Assembly: GCF_041431415.1 (NCBI RefSeq)
Contig: NZ_CP107845.1
Location: 4,650,001-4,714,000 of the forward strand
Direction: 5' to 3'
Length of the DNA: 64,000 nucleotides
Source of the DNA: Streptomyces sp. NBC_00513
GTDB taxonomy: Bacteria > Actinomycetota > Actinomycetes > Streptomycetales > Streptomycetaceae
Shown: piece after piece, positions 23,122 through 32,786 of the stretch
Layout: the number at the start of each line of letters is the position of its first letter
Position numbering within the stretch: the stretch's first letter is position 1
Position numbers and translations under genes: made by a program
Notes under the pieces: generated by a model
What the model saw: only the letters and a program-made list of their open reading frames with translations
Databases searched by the model: none
Told to the model about the DNA's origin: nothing

Positions 23122-24303
23122 ATGGGCAGCAACGACGGCGCCGGCAGACCGGGCGTTTCCGACGAGGCGTGGGAGCGGTTCGTACGGGAGTCCGGGGCCG
23201 GGGGAGGGACCGCTCCGCACGAGCCGTCCGCACGGGCGCGGATGGTCACCGAGCGGCTGCGCCGGGAGGACGAGGCGCGGGCCGCGGCGGAGCGGGGATG
23301 GTGGCGGGGGCGCCGGGCCCGTCGGGCCGCCGAGCCGGAGGGGTGGCGGACCGGGCCCGCGTGGCAGGGGCGGGACGGGGGCCGGACGGGCAACCGGCGC
23401 CTCAAGGCGACCGCGGGCATCGTGTTCATCGCCGCCCTGGCCCTGGTCGTCGTACGGCCGGAGCTGCTCATCGACCGGCTGACCGGGGAGGCCGGTCGCG
23501 GCGCGGCCGCGCCGCTGCCCGCCGAGTCGGCGCGGCCCACGGAGGCTCCCCCCGAGGCGCTCCCGGACCAGGCGACCCTGAGGGAGCCGTTCAGGGGCTC
23601 CCCGGCCCTTCAGTGGGCCGACGGCGCGGCCGGTATCGATGCCCCCGAGGCGAAGGCCCTGGCCGGGCTGTCCCGGGAGCAGGTGGCGGACGGGCTGGCC
23701 AGGACCCGGCAGTTGCTGACGGCGGCCAACCTGGATCCGAACACCCTCCGCGGCGGGTACCCGCGCGCGGCCCTGGAGCTGCTGGACCCGCTACAGCCGT
23801 CCGGCCGGGGCGTCTTGGAACGCGCGCTCGCCAAGCCCTCCGCGGAAGCGGACCCGCTCTGGCTGTTCAGCCGCTTCGACCCGGCCGAGGTGCGCCCGCA
23901 CGGCGAGGTCGTCAAGACGCGCGGGCGCATGTGGTTCGACAGTGCCCGTCAGGGTGAGGTGCTGGTGCACACCGACTACACCTTCGTCTACCCGGTGGTG
24001 CGGGCCGCGCCCGGCTCGCAGGAGGTGGCACGCACCATCGTGCGCCGCGAACTCACGGTGGCGGTGTCCGATCCGCGGGTGATCGAGGTGACCCCGGGAA
24101 CGCTGACGATCGTCACGTGGTCCGAGACGGCCGGCAACGACGACTGCGACCGGAGCGGAACCGGCTACCTGCACCCGACCTTCCGCTCGGACGCGCGGGC
24201 GCTGCCGGGTGCGGAGCCCACGGGGCCGCGCACGGATCCATACGACCGAAGTCAGGACATCTCGCGGCTTCCGTCGGAGTGCGGGACGGTCACGCGCTCC
24301 TGA
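23122..24303 (+). CDS. Membrane-anchored protein of unknown function
   Basis: The 393-residue product has a charged, Arg-rich cytosolic N-terminus (about 1-100), one transmembrane helix (TAGIVFIAALALVVV), a Pro/Ala linker and an outer domain of about 250 residues. The outer part includes WLFSRFDPAEVRPHGEVVKTRGRMWF and a strand-rich segment YTFVYPVVRA ... RELTVAVSDPRVIEVTPGTL. Two cysteines near the end (DDCDRSG, SECGTV) could form a disulfide. I do not recognise a family with confidence. ATG at 23122 is chosen because GGGGCGGGGA precedes it; upstream frames lack an RBS. It is followed by the S10 leader. Confidence 0.7.
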   Translation: MGSNDGAGRPGVSDEAWERFVRESGAGGGTAPHEPSARARMVTERLRREDEARAAAERGWWRGRRARRAAEPEGWRTGPAWQGRDGGRTGNRRLKATAGIVFIAALALVVVRPELLIDRLTGEAGRGAAAPLPAESARPTEAPPEALPDQATLREPFRGSPALQWADGAAGIDAPEAKALAGLSREQVADGLARTRQLLTAANLDPNTLRGGYPRAALELLDPLQPSGRGVLERALAKPSAEADPLWLFSRFDPAEVRPHGEVVKTRGRMWFDSARQGEVLVHTDYTFVYPVVRAAPGSQEVARTIVRRELTVAVSDPRVIEVTPGTLTIVTWSETAGNDDCDRSGTGYLHPTFRSDARALPGAEPTGPRTDPYDRSQDISRLPSECGTVTRS

Positions 24304-24341
24304 CCAGGGGCCCGGCGCGGACCCCCGTCGCGCGGCACGGT

Positions 24342-24369
24342 TTGACGTGTCTGCGCGGAGGGGTATTCT
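24342..24369 (+). promoter_or_regulatory. Candidate S10 operon promoter
   Basis: TTGACG (24342-24347) and TATTCT (24364-24369) are 16 bases apart, a good match to the vegetative consensus. Confidence 0.55.
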
Positions 24370-24665
24370 TCTGCGCCCGATTGGCGCAGTACGTGTCTTG
24401 TATGGCAGACTACTCAAGTTGCTCGGTTGAGTGCCGATGCTGCGCGCCTCCCGCCGGGAGGACCGGAAGCGAGTCCCACAGTACTCGTCGCCCTTACCTG
24501 CCCCTCAGGGCAGCAATGGGGGCGGACGTACGGGAATCTTCTGGGAAGTGTCAGCACGGTGCGGACCAGGCACCCGGTGGGTGTTTCTCCCCCGAAGCGC
24601 GGTCTTGGGACCGCACCCCCTTGGACGAGGGAATTTCCGTATGGGAATTTTCTGTAGAGGGTGTG

Positions 24666-24690
24666 CGACACGCCCGACCGCGTGGGTCGG
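24666..24690 (+). promoter_or_regulatory. S10 leader hairpin element (near-identical to the str leader)
   Basis: This 25-nt segment matches 17135-17159 at 24 of 25 positions and contains CCGACCGCGTGGGTCGG, which folds as a 6-bp stem with a small loop. It ends 75 bases before the rpsJ start. Confidence 0.55.
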
Positions 24691-24765
24691 AGGGAAGCAG
24701 TGGAGAGATCCACAGCCGCCCGGGAGCCAGAGCGTTTCCACAACAGACAGGACTACGGAGTAGCC

Positions 24766-25074
24766 ATGGCGGGACAGAAGATCCGCATCCGGCTCAAGGC
24801 CTACGACCACGAGGTCATCGATTCGTCGGCGAAGAAGATCGTCGAGACGGTGACGCGCACTGGTGCGTCGGTCGCGGGCCCGGTGCCGCTGCCCACTGAG
24901 AAGAACGTGTACTGCGTCATCAAGTCGCCGCACAAGTACAAGGACTCGCGCGAGCACTTCGAGATGCGCACGCACAAGCGCCTGATCGACATCCTCGACC
25001 CGACCCCCAAGACCGTTGACTCGCTGATGCGCCTGGACCTTCCGGCCGGCGTTGACATCGAGATCAAGCTCTGA
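24766..25074 (+). CDS. rpsJ: 30S ribosomal protein S10 (NusE)
   Basis: S10 is a 30S head protein and, as NusE, links NusG and the Nus complex to RNA polymerase. The 102-residue product [19 protein letters not shown] with [14 protein letters not shown] and [16 protein letters not shown] is full length. The start is ATG at 24766 with ACGGAGTAGCC upstream; an upstream in-frame start would include the leader hairpin and is rejected. It is the first gene of the S10 operon; rplC starts 14 bases later. Confidence 0.99.
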   Translation: MAGQKIRIRLKAYDHEVIDSSAKKIVETVTRTGASVAGPVPLPTEKNVYCVIKSPHKYKDSREHFEMRTHKRLIDILDPTPKTVDSLMRLDLPAGVDIEIKL

Positions 25075-25088
25075 GAGGCGTCGAGAAG

Positions 25089-25733
25089 ATGGCAAAGCAG
25101 ATCAAGGGCGTCCTGGGCGAGAAGCTCGGCATGACCCAGGTCTGGGACGAGAACAACCGTGTCGTCCCGGTGACCGTGGTCAAGGCCGGACCCTGCGTCG
25201 TTACCCAGGTCCGTAAGAACGACATCGACGGCTACGAGTCGGTCCAGATCGCCTTCGGCGAGATCGACCCTCGCAAGGTGAACAAGCCCCTCAAGGGTCA
25301 CTTCGCCAAGGCCGACGTCACCCCCCGCCGCCACCTGGTGGAGCTCCGCACCTCCGACGCCGGCGAGTACACGCTCGGCCAGGAGATCACCGCCGCTGTG
25401 TTCGAGTCGGGCGTCAAGGTCGACGTCACGGGCAACAGCAAGGGCAAGGGCTTCGCCGGTGTCATGAAGCGTCACAACTTCAAGGGCCTCGGTGCCGGTC
25501 ACGGTGTCCAGCGCAAGCACCGCTCCCCCGGTTCGATCGGTGGCTGCGCCACCCCTGGGCGTGTCTTCAAGGGCATGCGCATGGCCGGTCGTATGGGCAA
25601 CGAGCGCGTCACCACCCAGAACCTGACCATCCACGCGGTTGACGCGGAGAAGGGTCTGCTCCTCATCAAGGGCGCGGTCCCCGGTCCGAACGGCGGCCTC
25701 GTCCTGGTCCGTACCGCGGCCAAGGGGGCTTGA
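25089..25733 (+). CDS. rplC: 50S ribosomal protein L3
   Basis: L3 is an early-assembly 50S protein whose long loop approaches the peptidyl transferase centre. The 214-residue product shows [15 protein letters not shown] at the start and the central loop [34 protein letters not shown], where tiamulin and linezolid resistance changes map in other bacteria; it looks wild type. The start is ATG at 25089 with GAGGCGTCGAGAAG upstream. rplD begins five bases after the stop. Confidence 0.99.
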   Translation: MAKQIKGVLGEKLGMTQVWDENNRVVPVTVVKAGPCVVTQVRKNDIDGYESVQIAFGEIDPRKVNKPLKGHFAKADVTPRRHLVELRTSDAGEYTLGQEITAAVFESGVKVDVTGNSKGKGFAGVMKRHNFKGLGAGHGVQRKHRSPGSIGGCATPGRVFKGMRMAGRMGNERVTTQNLTIHAVDAEKGLLLIKGAVPGPNGGLVLVRTAAKGA

Positions 25734-25737
25734 GGTA

Positions 25738-26388
25738 ATGAGCACCATTGACATCCTTTCGCCGGCAGGCGACAAGGCCGGTACCGTCGAGCTCCCCGCG
25801 GAGATCTTCGACGCGAAGACCAGCGTTCCGCTGATCCACCAGGTCGTTGTCGCTCAGCTGGCTGCTGCCCGTCAGGGCACGCACAAGACCAAGCGTCGTG
25901 GCGAAGTCCGTGGTGGTGGCCGCAAGCCGTACCGCCAGAAGGGCACCGGCCGCGCGCGCCAGGGTTCGACCCGCGCTCCGCAGTTCGTCGGCGGTGGCGT
26001 CGTCCACGGCCCGCAGCCGCGTGACTACTCCCAGCGGACCCCGAAGAAGATGAAGGCCGCCGCTCTCCGCGGTGCCCTCTCGGACCGCGCGCGTCACTCC
26101 CGCATCCACGTCGTCACCGGCGTGGTCGAGGGTGCCGCCTCCACGAAGGCCGCCAAGACGCTGTTCGGCAAGATCTCGGAGCGCAAGAACCTGCTCCTGG
26201 TCGTCGACCGTGCCGACGAGGCCGCGTGGCTGTCCGCCCGCAACCTGCCCCAGGTTCACATCCTGGAGCCGGGCCAGCTGAACACGTACGACGTGATCGT
26301 CTCTGACGACGTGGTCTTCACTCAGGCCGCTTTCGAGTCCTTCGTGTCTGGCCCCAAGGCCGATGAGACCGAAGGGAGCGACGCCTGA
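25738..26388 (+). CDS. rplD: 50S ribosomal protein L4
   Basis: L4 lines the exit tunnel; in E. coli it also represses the S10 operon through the leader RNA. The 216-residue product has [21 protein letters not shown] (the tunnel loop linked to macrolide resistance) followed by [17 protein letters not shown]. The start is ATG at 25738 with TTGAGGTA upstream; longer in-frame starts overlap rplC by 99 bases and are rejected. The stop TGA overlaps the rplW ATG by one base, implying coupled translation. Confidence 0.99.
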   Translation: MSTIDILSPAGDKAGTVELPAEIFDAKTSVPLIHQVVVAQLAAARQGTHKTKRRGEVRGGGRKPYRQKGTGRARQGSTRAPQFVGGGVVHGPQPRDYSQRTPKKMKAAALRGALSDRARHSRIHVVTGVVEGAASTKAAKTLFGKISERKNLLLVVDRADEAAWLSARNLPQVHILEPGQLNTYDVIVSDDVVFTQAAFESFVSGPKADETEGSDA

Positions 26389-26711
26389 TGTCTGAGGCGA
26401 CCGTTACCAGCAAGACCTTCACTGACCCGCGCGACCTGCTGATCAAGCCGGTTGTCTCGGAGAAGAGCTACGCGCTGCTGGACGAGAACAAGTACACGTT
26501 CATCGTCGCGCCTGGCGCCAACAAGACCCAGATCAAGCAGGCCGTCGAGGCGGTCTTCTCGGTCAAGGTCACCGGGGTCAACACGATCAACCGTCAGGGT
26601 AAGCGCAAGCGCACCAAGACCGGTTTCGGCAAGCGCGCGAACACCAAGCGCGCCATCGTGACCCTCGCTGAGGGCGACCGAATCGACATCTTCGGCGGCC
26701 AGGCCTCCTAA
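26388..26711 (+). CDS. rplW: 50S ribosomal protein L23
   Basis: L23 lies at the tunnel exit and is the docking site for trigger factor and SRP. The 107-residue product has [27 protein letters not shown] and the [19 protein letters not shown] loop. ATG overlaps the rplD stop by one base. The next gene, rplB, starts 40 bases on, after a GAGTCGTCCGGAATCGGAC stretch that could form a small hairpin. Confidence 0.99.
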   Translation: MSEATVTSKTFTDPRDLLIKPVVSEKSYALLDENKYTFIVAPGANKTQIKQAVEAVFSVKVTGVNTINRQGKRKRTKTGFGKRANTKRAIVTLAEGDRIDIFGGQAS

Positions 26712-26751
26712 CGGAGTCCTGAGTCGTCCGGAATCGGACGAGGACTGAGAA

Positions 26752-27588
26752 ATGGGTATCCGCAAGTACAAGCCGACGACCCCGGGCCGTCGTGGCTCCA
26801 GCGTCGCCGACTTTGTCGAGATCACGCGGTCCACGCCGGAGAAGTCGCTGGTTCGCCCGCTGCACAGCAAGGGCGGCCGTAACAACACCGGTCGGATCAC
26901 TGTTCGTCACCAGGGTGGCGGCCACAAGCGCGCCTACCGTGTGATCGACTTCCGTCGTCACGACAAGGACGGCGTGCCGGCGAAGGTCGCGCACATCGAG
27001 TACGACCCCAACCGCACCGCGCGCATCGCGCTGCTGCACTACGCCGACGGCGAGAAGCGCTACATCATCGCGCCGAAGGCCCTGAAGCAGGGTGACCGGA
27101 TTGAGAACGGCCCGACGGCCGACATCAAGCCCGGCAACAACCTGGCGCTGCGCAACATCCCGGTTGGTACGACGATCCACGCGATCGAGCTGCGTCCCGG
27201 TGGCGGTGCGAAGTTCGCCCGCTCCGCCGGTGCGTCCGTGCAGCTGCTGGCGAAGGAGGGCACCATGGCCCACCTTCGTATGCCGTCCGGAGAAATCCGC
27301 CTGGTCGACGCGCGCTGCCGCGCCACCGTCGGTGAGGTCGGCAACGCCGAGCAGTCGAACATCAACTGGGGCAAGGCCGGCCGCATGCGCTGGAAGGGCG
27401 TTCGCCCCTCCGTCCGCGGTGTCGCGATGAACCCGGTCGACCACCCGCACGGTGGTGGTGAGGGTAAGACCAGTGGTGGTCGCCACCCGGTCTCCCCGTG
27501 GGGTCAGAAGGAGGGTCGTACTCGCTCGCCGAAGAAGGCTTCGAGCAAGTACATCGTCCGCCGCCGCAAGACGAACAAGAAGCGCTAG
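26752..27588 (+). CDS. rplB: 50S ribosomal protein L2
   Basis: L2 is a core 50S protein at the subunit interface needed for subunit joining and peptidyl transfer. The 278-residue product has [21 protein letters not shown], the central SH3-like domain, and [20 protein letters not shown], which carries the near-universal HGGGEG histidine loop. The start is ATG at 26752 with AGGACTGAGAA upstream. rpsS starts 12 bases after the stop. Confidence 0.99.
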   Translation: MGIRKYKPTTPGRRGSSVADFVEITRSTPEKSLVRPLHSKGGRNNTGRITVRHQGGGHKRAYRVIDFRRHDKDGVPAKVAHIEYDPNRTARIALLHYADGEKRYIIAPKALKQGDRIENGPTADIKPGNNLALRNIPVGTTIHAIELRPGGGAKFARSAGASVQLLAKEGTMAHLRMPSGEIRLVDARCRATVGEVGNAEQSNINWGKAGRMRWKGVRPSVRGVAMNPVDHPHGGGEGKTSGGRHPVSPWGQKEGRTRSPKKASSKYIVRRRKTNKKR

Positions 27589-27600
27589 GAGCGGGTTTAG

Positions 27601-27882
27601 ATGCCGCGCAGTCTCAAGAAGGGACCCTTCGTCGACGGACACCTCATCAAGAAGGTGGACGTACAGAACGAAGCCGGTACCAAGAACGTCATCAAGACCT
27701 GGTCCCGTCGCTCGATGATCATCCCGGCCATGCTGGGTCACACCATCGCGGTGCACAACGGCAAGATCCACGTCCCGGTGTTCGTCACCGAGTCGATGGT
27801 CGGCCACAAGCTCGGCGAGTTCTCGCCGACTCGCACCTTCCGCGGCCACGTCAAGGACGACCGGAAGTCGAAGCGCCGCTAA
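27601..27882 (+). CDS. rpsS: 30S ribosomal protein S19
   Basis: S19 is a 30S head protein contacting S13 and bridge B1a. The 93-residue product [20 protein letters not shown] with [21 protein letters not shown] and the [20 protein letters not shown] segment is typical. The start is ATG at 27601 with GGAGCGGGT upstream. rplV follows 43 bases later. Confidence 0.99.
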   Translation: MPRSLKKGPFVDGHLIKKVDVQNEAGTKNVIKTWSRRSMIIPAMLGHTIAVHNGKIHVPVFVTESMVGHKLGEFSPTRTFRGHVKDDRKSKRR

Positions 27883-27925
27883 AGGCGGGGTGGTTATGAC
27901 TATGACTTACACCGAAGGGACAACC

Positions 27926-28273
27926 ATGGAAGCCAGGGCCCAGGCGCGGTACATCCGCGTCACGCCCATGAAGGCCCGCCGAGTGGTGGACCTTATCCGT
28001 GGCATGGATGCCACGGAGGCTCAGGCGGTCCTGCGTTTCGCCCCGCAGGCCGCGAGCGTGCCGGTTGGCAAGGTGCTGGACAGCGCCATTGCCAACGCCG
28101 CACACAACTACAACCACCCGGACGCCTCCACGCTGGTCATCAGCGAGGCGTTCGTGGACGAGGGCCCGACCCTGAAGCGGTTCCGTCCGCGTGCGCAGGG
28201 CCGTGCCTACCGGATCCGCAAGCGGACCAGCCACATCACCGTGGTCGTCAGCAGCAAGGAAGGTTCCCGGTAA
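27926..28273 (+). CDS. rplV: 50S ribosomal protein L22
   Basis: L22 contacts all six 23S domains and lines the exit tunnel with its beta-hairpin, the macrolide-resistance loop (here [20 protein letters not shown]), with no unusual change seen. The 115-residue product starts [23 protein letters not shown] at 27926 is chosen over an in-frame ATG 36 bases earlier because GAAGGGACAA sits at good spacing and MEARAQ is the conserved start. The stop overlaps the rpsC ATG by one base. Confidence 0.97.
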   Translation: MEARAQARYIRVTPMKARRVVDLIRGMDATEAQAVLRFAPQAASVPVGKVLDSAIANAAHNYNHPDASTLVISEAFVDEGPTLKRFRPRAQGRAYRIRKRTSHITVVVSSKEGSR

Positions 28274-29112
28274 TGGGCCAGAAGGTAAACCCGCACGGGT
28301 TCCGGCTCGGCATCACCACCGACTTCAAGTCGCGTTGGTACGCCGACAAGCTGTACAAGGACTACGTCAAGGAAGACGTCGCCATCCGTCGGATGATGAC
28401 GTCCGGCATGGAGCGCGCCGGCATCTCGAAGGTTGAGATCGAGCGCACCCGTGACCGCGTGCGTGTGGACATCCACACCGCTCGTCCCGGCATCGTCATC
28501 GGCCGTCGTGGCGCCGAGGCCGACCGCATCCGCGGTGACCTCGAGAAGCTCACGGGCAAGCAGGTCCAGCTGAACATCCTCGAGGTCAAGAACCCCGAGC
28601 TTGACGCTCAGCTGGTTGCCCAGGCCGTTGCCGAGCAGCTCTCCTCCCGCGTCTCCTTCCGTCGCGCCATGCGTAAGAGCATGCAGGGCACGATGAAGGC
28701 CGGCGCCAAGGGCATCAAGATCCAGTGTGGCGGTCGCCTCGGCGGCGCCGAGATGTCCCGCTCCGAGTTCTACCGCGAGGGTCGTGTGCCGCTGCACACG
28801 CTGCGCGCGAACGTGGACTACGGCTTCTTCGAGGCCAAGACCACCTTCGGCCGTATCGGTGTGAAGGTCTGGATCTACAAGGGCGACGTCAAGAACATCG
28901 CCGAGGTTCGCGCCGAGAACGCCGCGGCCCGTGCGGGCAACCGCCCGGCTCGTGGTGGCGCGAACGACCGTCCGGCCGGTGGCCGCGGTGGTCGTGGTGG
29001 CGAGCGTGGCGGCCGTGGCGGCCGCAAGCCGCAGCAGGCTGCTGGTGCCGAGGCCCCCAAGGCCGACGCTCCCGCCGCCGCTCCGGCTGAGAGCACCGGA
29101 ACGGAGGCCTGA
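28273..29112 (+). CDS. rpsC: 30S ribosomal protein S3
   Basis: S3 forms part of the mRNA entry channel with helicase function. The 279-residue product has the KH domain ([22 protein letters not shown]) and the conserved C-terminal domain [23 protein letters not shown] up to about residue 213. Beyond this is a tail of about 65 residues rich in Gly, Arg and Ala with several GGRGG repeats. E. coli S3 is 233 residues, so the tail is an actinobacterial extension. The start overlaps the rplV stop by one base. rplP starts five bases on. Confidence 0.98.
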   Translation: MGQKVNPHGFRLGITTDFKSRWYADKLYKDYVKEDVAIRRMMTSGMERAGISKVEIERTRDRVRVDIHTARPGIVIGRRGAEADRIRGDLEKLTGKQVQLNILEVKNPELDAQLVAQAVAEQLSSRVSFRRAMRKSMQGTMKAGAKGIKIQCGGRLGGAEMSRSEFYREGRVPLHTLRANVDYGFFEAKTTFGRIGVKVWIYKGDVKNIAEVRAENAAARAGNRPARGGANDRPAGGRGGRGGERGGRGGRKPQQAAGAEAPKADAPAAAPAESTGTEA

Positions 29113-29117
29113 CCGAC

Positions 29118-29537
29118 ATGCTGATCCCTCGTAGGGTCAAGCACCGCAAGCAGCACCACCCCAAGCGCCGCGGTATGGCCAAGGGCGGTACTGAGGTCTC
29201 GTTCGGCGAGTACGGCATCCAGGCGCTCACCCCCGCCTACGTGACGAACCGCCAGATCGAGGCGGCTCGTATTGCGATGACCCGTCACATCAAGCGTGGC
29301 GGCAAGGTCTGGATCAACATCTACCCGGACCGTCCGCTCACGAAGAAGCCCGCCGAGACCCGCATGGGTTCCGGTAAGGGTTCTCCCGAGTGGTGGATCG
29401 CGAACGTGCACCCGGGTCGGGTCATGTTCGAGCTGTCCTACCCGAACGAGAAGATTGCTCGTGAGGCGCTCACCCGCGCTGCTCACAAGCTTCCGATGAA
29501 GTGCCGGATTGTTCGGCGCGAGGCAGGTGAGTCGTGA
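29118..29537 (+). CDS. rplP: 50S ribosomal protein L16
   Basis: L16 helps place tRNA in the A and P sites and is the evernimicin/avilamycin-resistance site. The 139-residue product starts [19 protein letters not shown] and includes [40 protein letters not shown] and the C-terminal [13 protein letters not shown]. The start is ATG at 29118 with GAGGCCTGACCGAC upstream. Its TGA stop overlaps the rpmC ATG by one base. Confidence 0.99.
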   Translation: MLIPRRVKHRKQHHPKRRGMAKGGTEVSFGEYGIQALTPAYVTNRQIEAARIAMTRHIKRGGKVWINIYPDRPLTKKPAETRMGSGKGSPEWWIANVHPGRVMFELSYPNEKIAREALTRAAHKLPMKCRIVRREAGES

Positions 29538-29761
29538 TGGCGACGGGAACCAAGGCGTCCGAGCTGCGTGAGCTCGGCAACGAGGAGCTCGTTGGCAAGC
29601 TGCGCGAGGCCAAGGAAGAGCTGTTCAAGCTGCGCTTCCAGGCGGCCACGGGCCAGCTGGAGAACAACGGCCGGCTCAAGTCCGTCCGTAAGGACATCGC
29701 CCGGATCTACACCCTGATGCACGAGCGCGAGCTCGGCATCGAGACGGTGGAGAGCGCCTGA
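29537..29761 (+). CDS. rpmC: 50S ribosomal protein L29
   Basis: L29 sits beside L23 at the tunnel exit. The 74-residue product is a two-helix protein with [20 protein letters not shown] and [24 protein letters not shown] at 29537 overlaps the rplP stop; a GTG three bases earlier in frame is an alternative that adds one residue. The stop overlaps the rpsQ start by one base. Confidence 0.98.
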   Translation: MATGTKASELRELGNEELVGKLREAKEELFKLRFQAATGQLENNGRLKSVRKDIARIYTLMHERELGIETVESA

Positions 29762-30042
29762 TGAGCGAGAAGAATGTGACTGAGACCCAGGACCGCGGCT
29801 TCCGCAAGACCCGTGAGGGCCTCGTCGTCAGCGACAAGATGGACAAGACTGTCGTCGTCGCCGTCGAGGACCGCGTGAAGCACGCCCTGTACGGCAAGGT
29901 CATCCGCCGTACGAACAAGCTCAAGGCTCACGACGAGCAGAACGCTGCCGGCGTCGGCGACCGCGTCCTCATCATGGAGACGCGTCCGCTGTCGGCGAGC
30001 AAGCGCTGGCGCATCGTCGAGATCCTCGAGAAGGCCAAGTAA
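29761..30042 (+). CDS. rpsQ: 30S ribosomal protein S17
   Basis: S17 is an OB-fold 30S protein binding helix 11 of 16S rRNA. The 93-residue product has a short N-terminal extension ([18 protein letters not shown]) before [30 protein letters not shown] and [22 protein letters not shown] overlaps the rpmC stop. It is the last gene of the S10 group; a hairpin lies in the 123-base gap to rplN. Confidence 0.99.
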   Translation: MSEKNVTETQDRGFRKTREGLVVSDKMDKTVVVAVEDRVKHALYGKVIRRTNKLKAHDEQNAAGVGDRVLIMETRPLSASKRWRIVEILEKAK

Positions 30043-30045
30043 GTA

Positions 30046-30083
30046 CCTGAGGCCCTGAGCAGAAAGTTCAGGGGCCCCTCAGG
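30046..30083 (+). terminator. Hairpin between S10 and spc gene groups
   Basis: Outer arms CCTGAGG (30046-30052) and CCTCAGG (30077-30083) and inner arms CCCTGA (30053-30058) and TCAGGG (30068-30073) form a stem with a 3-base bulge. There is no U-tract, so it may be a weak terminator or processing site. Confidence 0.45.
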
Positions 30084-30165
30084 TTCGTTCCGCCAGGCTC
30101 GGTGGGGGCGTCGCTCCTCGGAGTGAAGCCCCCGCCGGGAACCGGCAGACAATCAGGAGATAGAC

Positions 30166-30534
30166 GTGATCCAGCAGGAGTCGCGACTGCGTGTCGCCGA
30201 CAACACTGGTGCCAAGGAGATCCTTTGCATCCGTGTTCTCGGTGGCTCCGGTCGCCGCTACGCGGGCGTCGGTGACGTCATCGTCGCCACCGTCAAGGAC
30301 GCGATCCCCGGCGGCAACGTGAAGAAGGGTGACGTCGTCAAGGCCGTCATCGTTCGCACCGTCAAGGAGCGCCGCCGCCAGGACGGCTCGTACATCCGAT
30401 TCGACGAGAACGCCGCTGTCATTCTCAAGAACGACGGCGACCCTCGTGGCACCCGTATCTTCGGCCCGGTGGGCCGTGAGCTGCGCGAGAAGAAGTTCAT
30501 GAAGATCATCTCGCTCGCGCCGGAGGTGCTGTAA
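30166..30534 (+). CDS. rplN: 50S ribosomal protein L14
   Basis: L14 lies at the subunit interface with L19 and is the RsfS silencing-factor site. The 122-residue product [20 protein letters not shown] with [23 protein letters not shown] and [23 protein letters not shown] is typical. The start is GTG at 30166 with CAGGAGATAGAC upstream. It begins the spc group; rplX starts two bases after its stop. Confidence 0.99.
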   Translation: MIQQESRLRVADNTGAKEILCIRVLGGSGRRYAGVGDVIVATVKDAIPGGNVKKGDVVKAVIVRTVKERRRQDGSYIRFDENAAVILKNDGDPRGTRIFGPVGRELREKKFMKIISLAPEVL

Positions 30535-30536
30535 GC

Positions 30537-30860
30537 ATGAAGATCAAGAAGGGCGACCTGGTTCAGGTCATCACCGGCAAGGACAAGGGCAAGCAGGGCA
30601 AGGTCATCACGGCCATCCCTACTGAGAACCGCGTCCTCGTCGAGGGTGTCAACCGGGTCAAGAAGCACACCAAGGCCGGTCAGACCGCTGGTGGTTCGCA
30701 GACCGGTGGCATCGTGATCACCGAGGCGCCGATCCACGTCAGCAACGTTCAGCTGGTTGTGGAGAAGGACGGCCAGAAGGTCGTCACCCGCGTCGGATAC
30801 CGCTTCGACGACGAGGGCAACAAGATCCGCGTTGCCAAGCGGACGGGTGAGGACATCTGA
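30537..30860 (+). CDS. rplX: 50S ribosomal protein L24
   Basis: L24 is a KOW-domain assembly initiator at the 50S rim. The 107-residue product has [20 protein letters not shown] (KOW) then [17 protein letters not shown], and ends AKRTGEDI. The start is ATG at 30537 with GGAGGTGCTGTAAGC upstream. Its stop overlaps the rplE ATG by one base. Confidence 0.99.
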   Translation: MKIKKGDLVQVITGKDKGKQGKVITAIPTENRVLVEGVNRVKKHTKAGQTAGGSQTGGIVITEAPIHVSNVQLVVEKDGQKVVTRVGYRFDDEGNKIRVAKRTGEDI

Positions 30861-31411
30861 TGGCTACCACTCCGCGTCTCAAGACGAAGTACCGCGAGGA
30901 CATCGCGGGCAAGCTGCGTGAGGAGTTCTCCTACGAGAACGTCATGCAGATTCCCGGCCTCGTGAAGATCGTGGTCAACATGGGTGTGGGCGACGCCGCC
31001 CGCGACTCCAAGCTGATCGACGGCGCCATCAAGGACCTGACGACGATCACCGGTCAGAAGCCGGCCGTCACGAAGGCCCGGAAGTCCATCGCGCAGTTCA
31101 AGCTGCGTGAGGGTCAGCCGATCGGCTGCCACGTCACCCTCCGTGGTGACCGCATGTGGGAGTTCCTGGACCGTACGCTGTCGCTCGCGCTTCCGCGTAT
31201 CCGTGACTTCCGTGGTCTGTCGCCGAAGCAGTTCGACGGCCGTGGCAACTACACCTTCGGTCTCACGGAGCAGGTCATGTTCCACGAGATCGACCAGGAC
31301 AAGATCGACCGTACCCGGGGTATGGACATCACCGTGGTCACCACGGCGACCAACGACGACGAGGGCCGCGCCCTCCTTCGTCACCTCGGCTTCCCCTTCA
31401 AGGAGGCGTAA
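30860..31411 (+). CDS. rplE: 50S ribosomal protein L5
   Basis: L5 binds 5S rRNA and contacts S13 and P-site tRNA through bridge B1b. The 183-residue product has [42 protein letters not shown] and the C-terminal [21 protein letters not shown]. The start is ATG at 30860 overlapping rplX. rpsN follows five bases on. Confidence 0.99.
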   Translation: MATTPRLKTKYREDIAGKLREEFSYENVMQIPGLVKIVVNMGVGDAARDSKLIDGAIKDLTTITGQKPAVTKARKSIAQFKLREGQPIGCHVTLRGDRMWEFLDRTLSLALPRIRDFRGLSPKQFDGRGNYTFGLTEQVMFHEIDQDKIDRTRGMDITVVTTATNDDEGRALLRHLGFPFKEA

Positions 31412-31416
31412 GCGAG

Positions 31417-31602
31417 ATGGCGAAGAAGGCTCTCATCGCGAAGGCTGCCCGCAAGCCCAAGTTCGGTGTGCGTGCGTACACCCGCTGCCAGCGCTGCGGT
31501 CGCCCTCACTCCGTGTACCGCAAGTTCGGCCTGTGCCGCGTCTGCCTTCGTGAGATGGCTCACCGTGGCGAGCTGCCGGGCGTGACCAAGAGCTCCTGGT
31601 AA
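31417..31602 (+). CDS. rpsN: 30S ribosomal protein S14 type Z (zinc-binding)
   Basis: This is the short 61-residue S14 with the zinc ribbon Cys pairs CQRC and CRVC at residues 24-27 and 40-43. It starts [20 protein letters not shown] and ends [10 protein letters not shown]. Streptomyces often also carry a Zn-free (C-) paralogue elsewhere, controlled by Zur; this is the zinc-dependent housekeeping copy. The start is ATG at 31417 with AAGGAGGCGTAAGCGAG upstream. A 223-base gap to rpsH follows. Confidence 0.99.
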   Translation: MAKKALIAKAARKPKFGVRAYTRCQRCGRPHSVYRKFGLCRVCLREMAHRGELPGVTKSSW

Positions 31603-31825
31603 ATCCCTCCTGTCCTTAGGGACTTGGAGAGAACCAGAGACTCTCGGTAAGCATCTGGACGGCAGGTGCCCGGCCGCGCATGCCTTAGGCTTGTGTGGTT
31701 GGGCGTCTGCCGCCCATAACGACTTACTACGCCGTAGGTCCCCGCACCGCACCCGTCCCGCCACTGAGTGGGGAGAGGGATGGCGCATACAGGAAACCCC
31801 GGCGAGAGAGGCCGAAGGCCACTTC

Positions 31826-32224
31826 ATGACCATGACTGACCCGATCGCAGACATGCTCACGCGTCTGCGTAACGCTAACTCGGCGTACCACGACACCGTC
31901 GTGATGCCGCACAGCAAGATCAAGTCGCACATCGCAGAGATCCTCAAGCAGGAGGGTTTCATCACCGGCTGGAAGGTCGAGGACGCCGAGGTCGGCAAGA
32001 ACCTCGTCCTCGAGCTGAAGTTCGGGCCGAACCGTGAGCGCTCCATCGCGGGCATCAAGCGGATCTCGAAGCCCGGTCTGCGCGTGTACGCGAAGTCCAC
32101 CAACCTGCCGAAGGTGCTCGGCGGCCTGGGCGTGGCGATCATCTCCACGTCCCACGGTCTCCTCACCGGCCAGCAGGCAGGCAAGAAGGGCGTAGGTGGG
32201 GAAGTCCTCGCCTACGTCTGGTAG
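31826..32224 (+). CDS. rpsH: 30S ribosomal protein S8
   Basis: S8 binds 16S helix 21 and in E. coli represses spc translation by binding the rplE region. The 132-residue product [20 protein letters not shown] ends [22 protein letters not shown], with the conserved STSHGLLTG loop. ATG at 31826 is chosen over an in-frame start 135 bases earlier, which would read the leader. The 223-base gap before it contains a TGGGCG/CGCCCA stem (31700-31716), but no S8 site was confirmed. Confidence 0.98.
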   Translation: MTMTDPIADMLTRLRNANSAYHDTVVMPHSKIKSHIAEILKQEGFITGWKVEDAEVGKNLVLELKFGPNRERSIAGIKRISKPGLRVYAKSTNLPKVLGGLGVAIISTSHGLLTGQQAGKKGVGGEVLAYVW

Positions 32225-32244
32225 TCGGGAACGGAGGAAAAGCA

Positions 32245-32784
32245 ATGTCGCGAATCGGCAAGCTCCCCATCCAGGTTCCCGCCGGTGTGGACGTCACCAT
32301 CGATGGCCGCACGGTCGCGGTGAAGGGACCCAAGGGTTCCCTCTCGCACACCGTCGCTGCGCCCATCGCCGTCGCCAAGGGTGAGGACGGCGTTCTGAAC
32401 GTCATCCGCCCCAACGACGAGCGTCAGAACAAGGCCCTGCACGGCCTGTCCCGCACGCTGGTGGCGAACATGATCACCGGTGTGACCACGGGATACGTCA
32501 AGGCTCTCGAAATCAGCGGTGTCGGTTACCGCGTCGCCGCGAAGGGCTCCGACCTGGAGTTCCAGCTTGGCTACAGCCACCCGATCCTGATCGAGGCGCC
32601 CGAGGGCATCTCCTTCAAGGTCGAGTCGCCCACCAAGTTCACGGTCGAGGGCATCGACAAGCAGAAGGTCGGCGAGGTCGCCGCCAACATCCGCAAGCTG
32701 CGGAAGCCCGACCCGTACAAGGCCAAGGGTGTCAAGTACGCCGGCGAAGTCATCCGCCGCAAGGTCGGAAAGGCTGGTAAGTAG
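32245..32784 (+). CDS. rplF: 50S ribosomal protein L6
   Basis: L6 stabilises the sarcin-ricin loop region near factor binding. The 179-residue product [20 protein letters not shown] has the second repeat with [20 protein letters not shown] and [20 protein letters not shown], and ends [10 protein letters not shown]. The start is ATG at 32245 with CGGAGGAAAAGCA upstream. rplR starts after two bases. Confidence 0.99.
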   Translation: MSRIGKLPIQVPAGVDVTIDGRTVAVKGPKGSLSHTVAAPIAVAKGEDGVLNVIRPNDERQNKALHGLSRTLVANMITGVTTGYVKALEISGVGYRVAAKGSDLEFQLGYSHPILIEAPEGISFKVESPTKFTVEGIDKQKVGEVAANIRKLRKPDPYKAKGVKYAGEVIRRKVGKAGK

Positions 32785-32786
32785 CC

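Larger units (their letters stand above)
24304..24765 (+). other. 462-base S10 operon promoter and structured leader
   Basis: No gene supported. It contains a promoter candidate (24342-24369), then hairpins ACTCAA/TTGAGT (24412-24432), CCTCCC/GGGAGG (24447-24461), GCGGTC/GACCGC (24599-24614) and the shared element (24666-24690). The predicted leader is near 390 bases, unusually long for an S10 operon. Confidence 0.6.

Noticed and set aside
22779..23957. Plus-strand frames before the membrane-anchored protein
   Set aside because: No RBS, composition of Arg/Gly/Pro and overlap with the better supported frame from 23122.
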